DNA of 20,512 nucleotides. It comes from JBQTIP01 sp052388025 (GTDB taxonomy: Bacteria; Actinomycetota; UBA4738; HRBIN12). The DNA lies in assembly GCA_052388025.1 (NCBI GenBank), contig JBQTIP010000074.1, positions 1 to 20,512 of the forward strand. Direction: 5' to 3'. Numbering within the stretch: the first letter of the stretch is position 1; each line of letters begins with the position of its first letter. Made by a program: the position numbers and the translations under genes. The notes below the pieces were generated by a model that saw only the letters and a program-made list of their open reading frames with translations, was not told the DNA's origin and ran no database searches. Shown one piece after another: positions 1-8,543 of the stretch.

Positions 1-72
1 CAAGCGCGGGCCGAGGAGCTGGTCGAGCGGGCCGGCCTGGTCGATCTGCGGACGCCGTGGAGGGGACCATGA
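1..72 (+). CDS. C-terminal end of an amidohydrolase (partial, enters from the left)
   Basis: Frame 1 is open from the first base to a TGA at 70-72 and encodes 23 residues ending in LRTPWRGP. These closely resemble the last residues of the next gene (ARADELIERCGLDGLRAPWR against ARAEELVERAGLVDLRTPWR). The gene is therefore very probably a paralogous COG0402-type amidohydrolase (metal-dependent deaminase or chlorohydrolase superfamily), duplicated in tandem. Its stop overlaps the next start as ATGA (69-72), implying translational coupling in one operon. The catalytic part lies outside the window, so activity cannot be judged. Confidence 0.75.
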   Translation, partial: QARAEELVERAGLVDLRTPWRGP

Positions 73-1469
73 GCGAACCGCGCGATTGTGACCTGGTCCT
101 GACCGGCGGATCGGTCGTCACGGTCGACGACGAGCGGAACGTCTTCGAGCCTGGGGCGGTCGCGATCTCCGGCGAGCGCATCGTCGGGGTCGGACCCGCC
201 GAAGAGATGGCGGGGTACCGGGCGGCGCGGATCATCGATTGTTCTGGTAAGGCCGTGATCCCCGGGTTCGTGGACTGCCACAACCATCTCTTCCAGTTCA
301 TCACGCGCGGCCTCGGCGAGGCAATGGAGCTCTGGCCTTGGCTCTCGGAGTTCATGTGGCCGGTCTGCATCAACATCACGCGACGGGAGGCGGTGGCGGC
401 CGTTCGGCTGGGGGCCCTCGAGGCCGCGAAGACCGGTACGACCGGTATCGTCGACAATCACTACGCCCCGACGGACCTCGACTCCACCCTCGCAGTCGCC
501 GACGCGATCGAGGATGTCGGACTCCGCGGTGCGGTGGCGCGAGGGATGATGGGCGAGGTCACCGACGTGGCCCGGGAGCTCAACCTCGATCGCGGCATGT
601 TCCCGTTCACGCTCGCGGAGGAGGTCCGGATCACACGGGAAGCCATCGAGGCGCGTCGCGGGCGCCGGGTGGGCGTCTGGCCGGCGCCGTAGAACATCAT
701 CTACTTTGCGCAGGACCTGGTGCGCGCAGGAGTTGACCTCGCGCGCGAGCTCGGCACCGGGTGGCACGCGCACTGTTGCGAGTTCCAAACGGATCCCGTC
801 ACGTACCCTAAGCACTACGGGAAGCGCGCCGTCGACTGGCTCTATGACGAGGGGCTGCTCGGCGACGGCGCGACGCTCGCCCACATGATCTTCCTCTCCG
901 ACCGGGAGGTCGAGCGACTGGGCGAGACCGCGACGGGCATCGCGTACTGCCCGGTCTCGCACGAGTACATGGGGCTGGGCGTCATGCGGCTGCGGGACCT
1001 CCAGGGCGCTCGCGCGGCCGTTGGGCTCGGGTACGACGGCGCGAGCGGTCACCGGCAGGACATGTTCGAGCAGATGAAGCAGGCCATCCTCCTCCAGCGG
1101 GTCGAGACGCTCGAGCCGACGGTCTCGACCGCGGAGGAGGCCTTCGAGCTCGCCACGCTTGGCGGTGCCCGGTACCTCGGCGTCGAGTCGGGCCAGCTCG
1201 CGCCGGGCAAGCTCGCCGACGTCGTCGTCGTGAACCTGCGGAGGCCGCACACGACCCCTTGGCACCGAACGGTCGCCGCGCTCGTGTACTCGGCGCGTGG
1301 ATCCGATGTCGAGATGACGATCGTGGGGGGACGCGTCATCGTCGAGAACGGCCGGAGCACGACAGTGGACGAGGATGAGGTTCTGAACGAGGCCCAGGCG
1401 AGGGCCGACGAGCTGATCGAGCGATGCGGGCTGGATGGGCTCCGCGCGCCCTGGCGCCGGCGGCCCTAA
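69..1469 (+). pseudogene. Amidohydrolase (COG0402, MtaD/TrzN/SsnA-like) interrupted by an in-frame TAG
   Basis: A single reading frame of 466 codons, the normal family length, is broken once by TAG at 690-692 (codon 208). The same frame resumes at once (NIIYFAQDL...), so this is a substitution and not an indel. GAG (Glu) is the simplest ancestral codon. These zinc or iron enzymes hydrolyse C-N or C-Cl bonds in purines, pterins, triazines or SAH-like substrates. Expected metal ligands are H71 and H73 (DCHNH), H235 (WHAHCCE), H272 (LAHM) and D323 (GYDG). The stop removes the last three, so the N-terminal fragment would be dead. The C-terminal part ends in the usual composite-domain sequence (LAPGKLADVVVV). 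The ATG at 69 is preferred over GTG at 57 because it overlaps the upstream stop and follows GGAGGGG. It could be a recent pseudogene or a sequencing error. The substrate is unknown. Confidence 0.85.
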
Positions 1470-1474
1470 CCGGA

Positions 1475-1840
1475 TCAGGTCGCCCGTTCAGCCCCCTGGA
1501 GCTCGTACAGGTTCCCGTCCGGTGCACGGAAGTGCGCCCACACGAAACCGTCGCCCCGCTGGAGCGGACCGACGAGCTCGCCCCCGGCAGCCTCGAGCTC
1601 GGAGCGAGACGCCTCGACGTCATCAACGACGAAGCCGACGACCGGTCCGGTCGTGAAATGCGAGTACTGCTCGAGGCCCGCGTCGAAGACGTCGATCGGG
1701 TCACCGTTCGAAAGCCGGAACATCGCCCGACCCGGCTGTTCCAGCTCGAGAGAGAGCCCGAGGATTTCGCGAAGGAACGTGACCATCTCGTCGAATCGCT
1801 CCGTCCGCACACCGAGCCATCCGAGCCGCCTGATCTCCAT
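1475..1840 (-). CDS. VOC / glyoxalase-like domain protein
   Basis: A 121-residue single-domain protein with the vicinal-oxygen-chelate pattern: an N-terminal strand (RRLGWLGVRT), helix (FDEMVTFLREILGL), strand (AMFRLSNGDPIDVFD), then the second beta-alpha-beta-beta-beta half (VVGFVVDDVEASRSELEAAGGELVGP) closing with APDGNLYELQ. In this superfamily such proteins are dioxygenases, isomerases, glyoxalases or binding proteins. The usual first-strand His or Gln ligand is not obvious (WLGV), while the late Glu (YELQ) is present, so metal chemistry is uncertain. It converges on the amidohydrolase with 5 nt between stops and is divergent from the FAD oxidoreductase. A candidate promoter on this strand begins at 1904. 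Confidence 0.85.
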   Translation of the reverse strand: MEIRRLGWLGVRTERFDEMVTFLREILGLSLELEQPGRAMFRLSNGDPIDVFDAGLEQYSHFTTGPVVGFVVDDVEASRSELEAAGGELVGPLQRGDGFVWAHFRAPDGNLYELQGAERAT

Positions 1841-1875
1841 GCCGATGCGTCTCCGTTCGTCCCGTCCGAGAAGGT

Positions 1876-1910
1876 AGCATCTTGACAGTTCAACGGTTTG
1901 TCAATGTAGA
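1876..1910. promoter_or_regulatory. Overlapping face-to-face promoter pair with inverted TTGACA boxes
   Basis: TTGACA at 1882-1887 and TGTCAA at 1899-1904 form an inverted repeat with an 11-nt centre. On + the first box is a perfect -35 with a 17-nt spacer to TGTAGA (1905-1910, 3 of 6), leading to the oxidoreductase at 1958. On - the second box is a perfect -35 with a 17-nt spacer to GATGCT (1881-1876, weak), leading to the VOC gene at 1840. Each -10 abuts the opposite -35, so the two polymerases would exclude each other. The centre contains GTTGAA on the - strand. The -35 boxes are clear and the -10 boxes are weak. Confidence 0.5.
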
Positions 1911-1957
1911 GTGCCCCGACTGCCTCCGGCCGGAGGCCGAGCTCGGTGGAGGTTCGG

Positions 1958-3565
1958 ATGATCGACGGCGAGTTTGACGGGATCGTCATCGGGAGCGGCT
2001 ACAACGGGCTGACGCTCGCCGGATACATGGCGAAACAGGGTCTGAAAGTCCTCGTACTGGAGCGCCGGATGAACTACGGGGGGGCGACGATCACGGAGGA
2101 GGTGACGAAGCCGGGCTTCTACCACAACCTCCACGCGAACTTCATCTGGTCCTATGGGCCGCCCCATCAGGACTTCGAGTTGCATCGGTACGGGTTGAGG
2201 CTCATGTACGGCGAGGTCGAGCGTTGCTACCTGTTCGAGGACGGGGCGACGCTCATGACGTACACGGATGACCCGCACCGCACCTATCAACAGTTCTCGA
2301 CAGTCCTCCCGAGGTCGGACCTCGACGCGCTGGAGGACGTCTACCACCGTTTCTTGACCAAGGTGGAGGAGGAGTTCTACGCGGCGCCGAAGCCGACGGA
2401 GGAGCGCGGCGAGGGCCTGGAAGAGATCGATCGCAAGGAGTACCAGCGCATCTGCGATATGAGCGGTCGCGAGGTCATCAACGAGCTGTATGAGTCCGAC
2501 CGGCTGAAGACCTTCATCTCGATGAACGCCTGCGTCCGCGGCATGCCGGACTTCGCCCCGGGCACGGGTGACTTCTTCCTCCGGTATGCCGCGTCCCCCA
2601 AGCTCTCCATCATCCGCGGCGGCACCCGTCAACTCGCCCATGCGCTGGCGGCCTTCTTCCACGCCCACGGGGGCGTGATCCTGAACGGCTGCCACGTCGA
2701 GCGGATCACGATCGAGAGCGGTCGCGCGACCGGCGTCGAGCTCTCGGACGGCCGGATCTTCCGGGCGACCAAGTTCATCGCCTCGGGGATCGACCCCCCC
2801 CAGACCTTCCTCAAACTCGTGGGAGAGGAGCACATCTCCGAAACCATCGCCCAGCGGTGTCGGGACTGGGAGCTCGAGGAGCACACGGCCCTGTTCGGGT
2901 TCCATGCCGCGACCGACATCGCGCCCGACTACACGCCGAAGTACCCGGACGACGCGAACCGCGCCCTCGCGATCTTCATGGGCGTGAATTCGCTCGAGGA
3001 CCTCGACGAGCACTGGCGGGAGATCGAGGACGGCAAGCTGCCGTCGAAGCCCGGAGGCGACGCGTGCTGTCACACGATCATCGACCCCTCGTACGCACCT
3101 CCCGGGAAGCACACGCTCCTGTTCTGGCAGTTCGGGCCGCAGTCGAAGAAGCTCGCCGGCGGCAAGAGCTATGACGACGTGAAGTGGGAGTACTTCGAGA
3201 GGATGGCCGATCGCTGGGCGGAATACGCGCCGAACCTCACGAAGGACCACTTCCTCGGCAAGTACGCCTATACGCCGGCCGACATCGAGGAGCGGATCAT
3301 CAACATGGTGGGCGGGGGATGCCGCCAGGGCGCCTACACGAACCAGCAGTGGGGCTACACGCGGCCGTTCCCCGAGGCGAGTGGCTACGCGACGCCCATC
3401 GAGGGCCTGTACCTCTGCGGATCGGCCTGCCACCCCGGCGGGTCGATCCACTTCGGTCCGGGCTACAACTGCGCGAACGCGATCGCCGAGGATCTGAAGG
3501 TCGAGAAATGGTGGCCGCCTTACAGGATCCAGGGGAAGCCGATGGTCTCGAGCAAGGAGAGCTGA
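1958..3565 (+). CDS. FAD/NAD(P)-dependent oxidoreductase, phytoene desaturase / PYROXD2-like
   Basis: A 535-residue flavoprotein. The N-terminal dinucleotide-binding motif is DGIVIGSGYNGLTLAGYMAK (GxGxxG at residues 12-17) with the acidic end of strand 2 at LVLERR. The C-terminal FAD signature of the phytoene-desaturase/amine-oxidase clan is near residues 482-512 (GLYLCGS...HPGG...GPGYNCANAIAED). The family desaturates or oxidises C-C or C-N bonds, but bacterial members outside carotenoid clusters mostly have unknown substrates. No phytoene synthase or other carotenoid gene is nearby, so a catabolic role is more likely. ATG 1958 is chosen over GTG 1946 because GGTGGAGG sits just upstream at normal spacing. 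It is transcribed from the divergent promoter region at 1876-1910 and converges with the beta-propeller gene 6 nt downstream. Confidence 0.88.
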   Translation: MIDGEFDGIVIGSGYNGLTLAGYMAKQGLKVLVLERRMNYGGATITEEVTKPGFYHNLHANFIWSYGPPHQDFELHRYGLRLMYGEVERCYLFEDGATLMTYTDDPHRTYQQFSTVLPRSDLDALEDVYHRFLTKVEEEFYAAPKPTEERGEGLEEIDRKEYQRICDMSGREVINELYESDRLKTFISMNACVRGMPDFAPGTGDFFLRYAASPKLSIIRGGTRQLAHALAAFFHAHGGVILNGCHVERITIESGRATGVELSDGRIFRATKFIASGIDPPQTFLKLVGEEHISETIAQRCRDWELEEHTALFGFHAATDIAPDYTPKYPDDANRALAIFMGVNSLEDLDEHWREIEDGKLPSKPGGDACCHTIIDPSYAPPGKHTLLFWQFGPQSKKLAGGKSYDDVKWEYFERMADRWAEYAPNLTKDHFLGKYAYTPADIEERIINMVGGGCRQGAYTNQQWGYTRPFPEASGYATPIEGLYLCGSACHPGGSIHFGPGYNCANAIAEDLKVEKWWPPYRIQGKPMVSSKES

Positions 3566-3571
3566 CGCCTC

Positions 3572-4531
3572 TCAGGTGGCCGTCCAGTCGGGGACCCCGT
3601 CGCCGGCGTCGCTGTAGGTGAGGCGCACGCGACCGGCGCCGTCGGCGCTCATCACGTAGATCTCGAGGTTGTCGTCGATGGTGCTCTGGAACGCGATCTG
3701 ACTGGCGTCCGGCGACCAGGACGGGGCGGCCTCATGGGCAGGCATCCGCGTGATCCGTCGAAGGTTCGTCCCGTCCGGGCCGACCACGAAGATCTGGAGC
3801 CATTCGCCCACGAGACCCTCGAACGCGATGGCGGAGCCGTCTGGGGCCCAGGCAGGGTGCTCGTCGTCGCCATGTCGATCGGTGATGCGGGTCTCGTGGG
3901 AGCCGTCGGCGTTCATCACGTAGATAGCCGAGCCCCCGTTCCGATGGCTGTAGAACGCGATGTGGCGATCGTCGGGAGACCACGTCGGGCCGCCGTCGAG
4001 GGCGGGATGCTGCGTGAGGCGCCGCACCCCTGTCCCGTCGGCGTTCATGGCATAGATATCCGCGACGCCGCTCCGGGTGCTCTCGAACGCGATGCGACGG
4101 CCGTCATTCGACCAGGCCGGAGAGAAGTCCTGCGCCGGGGAATCGGTGAGGCGCCTGACGTCGGTCCCGTCTTCGTTCATCGTGTAGACGTCCGCGTCGC
4201 CGTCGCGGTCGCTGGCGAACGCGATCTGTGTCCCGTCGGGCGACCACGACGGCGTGAAATCGACCGCGTCGTTTAGGGTGAGCTGCTTGACTGCGCTGCC
4301 GTCCGCGTTCATGACGAAGATATCGAGGTCGCCATCCGTGTTGCTCACGAAGGCGATCCGGCCCGACTGACCGGGCGCCGGGATGAAGGTCATGCTCGGC
4401 TCGGGTGGCGGTGGAGACGTGGGGCGTTCTCGCGGTAACTGTAAGGGGCGGCTACATGCGGCAAGCAAGAGCAACAGCGGGACGAACGATGATCGCCATG
4501 GGCTCGTTTCCCGGGGTCGCGATCGGTGCAC
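3572..4531 (-). CDS. TolB-like six-bladed beta-propeller lipoprotein
   Basis: About 319 residues from a GTG start at 4531. The N-terminus has basic residues, a hydrophobic run and a lipobox (FVPLLLLLAAC, lipidated Cys26), followed by a Pro/Ser-rich linker, which indicates an exported, membrane-anchored protein. Then come about six repeats of the WD40-like PD40 type, each with a form of SWSPDGxxIAF...IYVMNADGxxxRRLT. This fits a six-bladed propeller like the C-terminal domain of TolB. No TolB N-terminal domain is present, and no tol-pal genes adjoin, so it is probably a cell-surface binding or scaffold protein and not TolB itself. The frame is open upstream to 4645, but that extension lacks signal-peptide character and overlaps the opposing promoter. 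No strong ribosome-binding site is seen at GTG 4531, so the start is tentative. Confidence 0.82.
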   Translation of the reverse strand: MHRSRPRETSPWRSSFVPLLLLLAACSRPLQLPRERPTSPPPPEPSMTFIPAPGQSGRIAFVSNTDGDLDIFVMNADGSAVKQLTLNDAVDFTPSWSPDGTQIAFASDRDGDADVYTMNEDGTDVRRLTDSPAQDFSPAWSNDGRRIAFESTRSGVADIYAMNADGTGVRRLTQHPALDGGPTWSPDDRHIAFYSHRNGGSAIYVMNADGSHETRITDRHGDDEHPAWAPDGSAIAFEGLVGEWLQIFVVGPDGTNLRRITRMPAHEAAPSWSPDASQIAFQSTIDDNLEIYVMSADGAGRVRLTYSDAGDGVPDWTAT

Positions 4532-4638
4532 AGGGCGATTGTGGCACGGCGCGGGTTGGAGACCCGAGCCTTCTTCCCCGACCTGGAGAAGCCGACTGTC
4601 GCAGTCGGATGGCGTGGGCAGAGGGGGGAGTCCTTGCC

Positions 4639-4667
4639 TTGACACATTGTTGAAGCAACCCTACAGT
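4639..4667 (+). promoter_or_regulatory. Promoter of the BMP-type ABC transporter operon
   Basis: A perfect -35 TTGACA (4639-4644), a 17-nt spacer and -10 TACAGT (4662-4667, 4 of 6) lie 28 nt before the ATPase ATG. The predicted 5' leader is about 20 nt. The spacer carries TTGTTGAA (4647-4654), also found in the same register in the promoter at 10465-10493. This creates a TTGA direct repeat spaced 11 bp (4639 and 4650), which could be a regulator site. Confidence 0.7.
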
Positions 4668-4695
4668 CGCGTGCGAGCCCGGGTTCGGGCCCCGT

Positions 4696-6363
4696 ATGCA
4701 GCTAGAGTCCGGCGACGCGACGAGATCTGACGCGGCAACACCTGCCGCTCGCGACGGCGCGCCAGCCGTCGACATGCGGGGCATCACCAAGCGGTTCAGC
4801 CGCGTCGTTGCCAACGACGCGATCGACTTCGACGCCCGTGATGGGGAGATCCACGGTCTACTCGGAGAGAACGGGGCCGGGAAGACCACGCTCATGAACA
4901 TCTTGTCCGGCTTCCTGCACGCGGATCGCGGGACCATAGACATCAAGGGGAAGCGAGCCGGGATCCGTATCCCTCTCGATGCGTTCGCCCACGGCATAGG
5001 CATGGTGCACCAGCAATCCGCCCTGGTTCCCACACTCACCGTCGCCGAGAACATGCTGCTCGGCGAGCGCGGCTTCCGGCTGAGCCGGGCGAGCATCGAG
5101 AAGACGTCGAAGGAGATCGCCGCACTCGCGGAGCGGCACGGCCTGGCCGTGAACCCGGCCGCGTTCGTGTGGCAGTTGTCCGTCGGCGAGCGTCAGCGCG
5201 CCGAGATCCTCCGTGCGCTCCACCGGGACGCCCGGGTTCTGATCCTCGACGAGCCGACCGCATCGCTCACGCCAACGGAGGTCGAGCCGCTACTGGAAAA
5301 ACTTCGGACGATGGCTGCGGGGGGCGCGACCGTGATCCTCATCACCCACCACCTGGACGAGGTCATGTCCTGTGCCGACCGGATCACCGTGCTGCGAGGG
5401 GGGAAGCGCGTCGCCACACTCTCTTCGGCGGATACGAACACCCGGGAGTTGGCACGGCTGATGGTGGGTCGAGACGTCGCGCTCCAGTCCGTGCTCACCA
5501 ATCCGGAGGAGAGCCTTGCCGCGGATGAGCAATCCTCACCTGAGCCCGGGGCGACGGAGCCGGTCCTCCAGGTACGAAACCTTACAGCAGAGGGCGCGCG
5601 CGGGGTGCCCGCGCTGTACGACGAGTCCTTCACCGTGCGCCGTGGCGAGATCGTTGCCGTTGCCGGGGTCGAGGGAAACGGACAGGCGGAGCTCGAGGAG
5701 GTGCTGTTCGGGCTACGCGTTCCTGAAGCCGGCCGGATCGTGGTGGGCGGGGAGGACGTGACGGGTCGGGAGCCCGAAGAGCTGCTGAGGCGAGGGGTCG
5801 GGTTCATCCCCTCGGACCGATACCGGCGCGGCCTTGTCCGCTCCCTTTCGATCGCGAACAACCTCGTCCTCGACCGGATCGATCGGCGGCCATACGGGAC
5901 TAGGTTGGTGCTTCACCCGAAGGCGATCCTCGCCGATGCCTTGGATCTCATCCAGCGGTTCTCGATCCACGCAGCGTCTGCCGGCCAGCCCGCCGGAAGT
6001 CTCTCGGGCGGGAACGCCCAGCGCGTGGTCTTGGCCAGAGCGCTCAGCTCGGATCTCAGGGTCCTGATCGCGGCCCAGCCGACGCGAGGGCTCGACGTGG
6101 GCGCGACCGGCTTCGTCTGGGAGCAGCTTCGGGCCCAGCGGGAGAATGGCGTCGGCATCTTCCTGATCTCGACGGACCTGGATGAGGTGTTCGCCCTGGC
6201 GGACGCCTGCTATGTGATGTACCGGGGCCGGCTCGTGGGACCGTGGGCGCGGGACGACTTCGACCGGGAGGAGTTCGGCCTGGCGATGGGCGGGGCCTGG
6301 GTGGATCGCACCGGAGGCCTCATCGGGAACCCCAGGGGGCCCGCGATGGACGAGGAACCCTGA
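4696..6363 (+). CDS. ABC transporter ATP-binding protein, tandem domains (BMP / nucleoside-type importer)
   Basis: A 555-residue cytoplasmic ATPase with two nucleotide-binding domains, as in RbsA/YufO-type importers. The first domain is canonical: Walker A GENGAGKTT (57-65), signature LSVGERQ (161-167), Walker B VLILDEP with Glu186, and H-loop His near 218. The second has the degenerate forms typical of this subfamily: GVEGNGQ (324-330) for Walker A, LSGGNAQ (436-442) for the signature and VLIAAQP for Walker B, so it probably hydrolyses ATP poorly or not at all. It would energise uptake through the two permeases that follow. The stop overlaps the next start (TGATG). ATG 4696 gives a 27-residue leader before MRGITKRF. 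No clear ribosome-binding site precedes it, and ATG 4774 is the alternative. Confidence 0.93.
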   Translation: MQLESGDATRSDAATPAARDGAPAVDMRGITKRFSRVVANDAIDFDARDGEIHGLLGENGAGKTTLMNILSGFLHADRGTIDIKGKRAGIRIPLDAFAHGIGMVHQQSALVPTLTVAENMLLGERGFRLSRASIEKTSKEIAALAERHGLAVNPAAFVWQLSVGERQRAEILRALHRDARVLILDEPTASLTPTEVEPLLEKLRTMAAGGATVILITHHLDEVMSCADRITVLRGGKRVATLSSADTNTRELARLMVGRDVALQSVLTNPEESLAADEQSSPEPGATEPVLQVRNLTAEGARGVPALYDESFTVRRGEIVAVAGVEGNGQAELEEVLFGLRVPEAGRIVVGGEDVTGREPEELLRRGVGFIPSDRYRRGLVRSLSIANNLVLDRIDRRPYGTRLVLHPKAILADALDLIQRFSIHAASAGQPAGSLSGGNAQRVVLARALSSDLRVLIAAQPTRGLDVGATGFVWEQLRAQRENGVGIFLISTDLDEVFALADACYVMYRGRLVGPWARDDFDREEFGLAMGGAWVDRTGGLIGNPRGPAMDEEP

Positions 6364-7421
6364 TGGCGGCCGACGTCGCCGTCGGAGGTGTCGCTCGCGG
6401 GCTCGACTCATGGGTCTCCCGCCGACTCCGGAGCATCCTCGCGTCCCTGCTCGCGGTCGTCGTGGGCCTCGTGATCGGCGGGATCATCATCGCGGCCGCC
6501 GGCGCACAGCCGGTCGTAGCGTACGCGGACCTCATCCGGGGGGCCATCGGGTCCCGATTCGCGATCTCGCAAGTGCTCGAGCAGGCGGTGCCTCTCATCA
6601 TCATCGGCCTCGGGCTCTGCGTCGCTTTCCGAGCGACCGTGTGGAACATCGGCGCCGAGGGACAGTTCTACATCGGGGCCCTGTGCGGCGGCGTTGTGGG
6701 CATCTACACGCCGATCGATTCGCCGTTCATCCTCATCCCGCTGACCTTCCTCGCCGCGATGGCCGGCGGGGCGTCGTGGGCGTGGGTCGCAGGTGCCATG
6801 AGGGCACGACTCGGCGTGAACGAGATCGTGAACACGCTCATGCTCAACTACATCGCACTGTTCATCTTCGCTTACCTGATCCGGATCCCGTTCCGCGATC
6901 CCGAGCGGCTGATCATCCAGTCGAAGCAGATGCCGGAGGCCGCCCGACTTCCCGACATCCCAGGGCTTTCCGTTCACATCGGGTTTGTCGTCGCCCTCGT
7001 ACTGGTGCCGATCGTGGCCTACATGCTGAGCAAGACGCCATTCGGGTTCCGGGTCGGGGTGTTCGGGATGAACCGCGAGGCGGCCGCCGCTGCCGGTGTC
7101 GATGGGAAGAGGATGATCGTGCGGGTGATGATGATCTCGGGGGCGCTAGCGGGGCTCGCGGGGATCATTCAGGTGGAGGCCCTTCAGATCGTATTGAACA
7201 CTGTGATCTCGCGACAGTTCGGATTCACCGCGATCGTGGTGGCGCTCCTGGGCCGCAACCGGCCGCTAGGGGCCCTGCTCGCCTCCCTCTTCATCGGGGG
7301 TTTGACCGTGGGCGGGGTCGCGATGCAGCAGGCGCAGCAGGTTCCCACTGCCGTCCTGATCTCGTTGCAGGCCCTCTTCGTGATCCTCCTGCTCGCGGCC
7401 GATCGGTTGATGCGGCAGTGA
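6363..7421 (+). CDS. ABC transporter permease 1 (BPD_transp_2, YufP/NupP-like)
   Basis: A 352-residue integral membrane protein with multiple hydrophobic segments, beginning with a basic N-terminus and LASLLAVVVGLVIGGIIIAAAG. It has family hallmarks such as FRATVWNIGAEGQFYIGAL and GVNEIVNTLMLNYIA. The cytoplasmic coupling region is near FGFRVGVFGMNREAAAAAGVDGKR, and the tail has GFTAIVVALLGRNRPLGALLASLFIGGL. Together with the next gene it should form the heterodimeric channel of a nucleoside- or purine-type importer. Its ATG overlaps the ATPase stop in TGATG, so translation is coupled. The frame is open further upstream, but that would overlap the ATPase by 120 nt and is not needed. Confidence 0.93.
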   Translation: MAADVAVGGVARGLDSWVSRRLRSILASLLAVVVGLVIGGIIIAAAGAQPVVAYADLIRGAIGSRFAISQVLEQAVPLIIIGLGLCVAFRATVWNIGAEGQFYIGALCGGVVGIYTPIDSPFILIPLTFLAAMAGGASWAWVAGAMRARLGVNEIVNTLMLNYIALFIFAYLIRIPFRDPERLIIQSKQMPEAARLPDIPGLSVHIGFVVALVLVPIVAYMLSKTPFGFRVGVFGMNREAAAAAGVDGKRMIVRVMMISGALAGLAGIIQVEALQIVLNTVISRQFGFTAIVVALLGRNRPLGALLASLFIGGLTVGGVAMQQAQQVPTAVLISLQALFVILLLAADRLMRQ

Positions 7422-7456
7422 AGCAGGGAAGAGTGGGACAGGGAGGACCCGACTAG

Positions 7457-8428
7457 ATGGACTGGGGAGCGGTCTTCGGAGCCGGTGCCATCATCCCGTG
7501 GCTGAACTCCGGCATCCGCCTGGCGCTGCCCATCGCATGTGCGGCTGCGGGGGAGACGTTCGGCGAACGCGCCGGGGTGCTGAACCTCGGCCTCGAGGGG
7601 ATGATGCTGATCGGCGCCCTGGGCTCATTCCTCGTCGCCCTCGAGACGGGGAATACCTGGCTCGGCGTCCTGGCCGCGCCGATCGTCGGCGCCGGCCTCG
7701 CCCTCATCATGGGCATGTTCACGATCAAGCTGAAGGTCGAACAGGTGGTGATGGGAATCGCCATCGTGCTGTTCGCCTCCGGGTTCACCTCCTTCGTCTA
7801 CCAGGAGATCTTCCAGGTCACCACAGCACCGCCGCACATCGAGAAGCTTCCGGTGGTGAAAGTGCCTCTTCTCGGTTCGATCCCCGGTATCGGACCGATC
7901 CTCTTCAATCAGAACGTCCTCGTCTACATGGCGGTGGTTCTGGTCGCCCTCGTATGGTGGCTGTTGTTCCGGACGAGGTTCGGCCTGTCCGTCCGGGCGG
8001 TGGGCGAGGCTCCCGAAGCCGCCGACACGGCCGGAGTGCGGGTGGACCGGGTCCGGATGCTGGCGCTCCTCGTCTCAGGGGCCATGGCCGGCGTCGGCGG
8101 AGCGGTTCTCGTGATCGCGCAGCTCGGCTTCTACCAGGACCAGGTAACCGCGGGGCGTGGGTGGATCGCGATCGCCCTCGTCTACTTCAGCCGGTGGAAC
8201 CCGGTATGGGCCCTCGCGGGCGCGCTGCTCTTCGGGATCACGGACGCCCTGCAGCTCCGCATACAGGCTGCGGGGGGCGGCTTCCACACGCCGGTCCCGT
8301 TCGAGGTGTTCCAGGCATTGCCGTACCTAGTAACGGTGCTCGTGATGGTCCTGGCCGTTCGGCGTCAGCGGCGAGTGAGCCAGCCGGCGGCGCTAGGTGT
8401 TCCGTATGAGAAGGAGGTGGCCGTGTAG
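7457..8428 (+). CDS. ABC transporter permease 2 (BPD_transp_2, YufQ/NupQ-like)
   Basis: A 323-residue membrane protein of the same superfamily as the preceding permease but from its partner subgroup. It has the hallmark GETFGERAGVLNLGLEGMMLIGAL near residues 31-54, the coupling segment FGLSVRAVGEAPEAADTAGVRVDRVR, and the C-terminal GWIAIALVYFSRWNPVWALAGALLFG. Start ATG 7457 follows AGGGAGGA at usable spacing, 35 nt after the previous stop. In BMP importers this subunit pairs with the NupP-like permease. The substrate class (nucleosides, purines or related molecules) is inferred from family only. Confidence 0.93.
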   Translation: MDWGAVFGAGAIIPWLNSGIRLALPIACAAAGETFGERAGVLNLGLEGMMLIGALGSFLVALETGNTWLGVLAAPIVGAGLALIMGMFTIKLKVEQVVMGIAIVLFASGFTSFVYQEIFQVTTAPPHIEKLPVVKVPLLGSIPGIGPILFNQNVLVYMAVVLVALVWWLLFRTRFGLSVRAVGEAPEAADTAGVRVDRVRMLALLVSGAMAGVGGAVLVIAQLGFYQDQVTAGRGWIAIALVYFSRWNPVWALAGALLFGITDALQLRIQAAGGGFHTPVPFEVFQALPYLVTVLVMVLAVRRQRRVSQPAALGVPYEKEVAV

Positions 8429-8543
8429 CGCGGGGGGAATGGCGGCAGCAGGTGTGCCGTGACCGGAAGGGCCAACGAGGGGGAGGTGGGGCCTTGCTCG
8501 AATTGGCGGTCGGTGTTCGGACTGTGGAGAAGGGGGGAAGAGT

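Noticed and set aside
690..692. TAG read as pyrrolysine or another recoded amino acid
   Set aside because: No pyl genes or recoding signal are seen, other genes use ordinary stops, and a one-base nonsense change or an error is simpler.
1901..3451. A 516-codon open frame on the - strand
   Set aside because: Antisense to the well-supported FAD oxidoreductase, with no recognisable domain.
1958..3565. Phytoene desaturase of a carotenoid pathway
   Set aside because: Family resemblance only. No crtB, crtE or other carotenoid genes are present and the neighbours are catabolic.
3184..3621. A 145-codon + strand frame
   Set aside because: An Arg/Gly-rich out-of-frame translation inside the FAD oxidoreductase gene.
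3572..4531. TolB of the Tol-Pal system
   Set aside because: The TolB N-terminal domain is missing, the protein is a predicted lipoprotein, and no tolQRA or pal genes adjoin.
8429..8543. An independent promoter before the BMP receptor gene
   Set aside because: The 115-nt gap is purine-rich with a ribosome-binding site, but no convincing -35/-10 pair was found.
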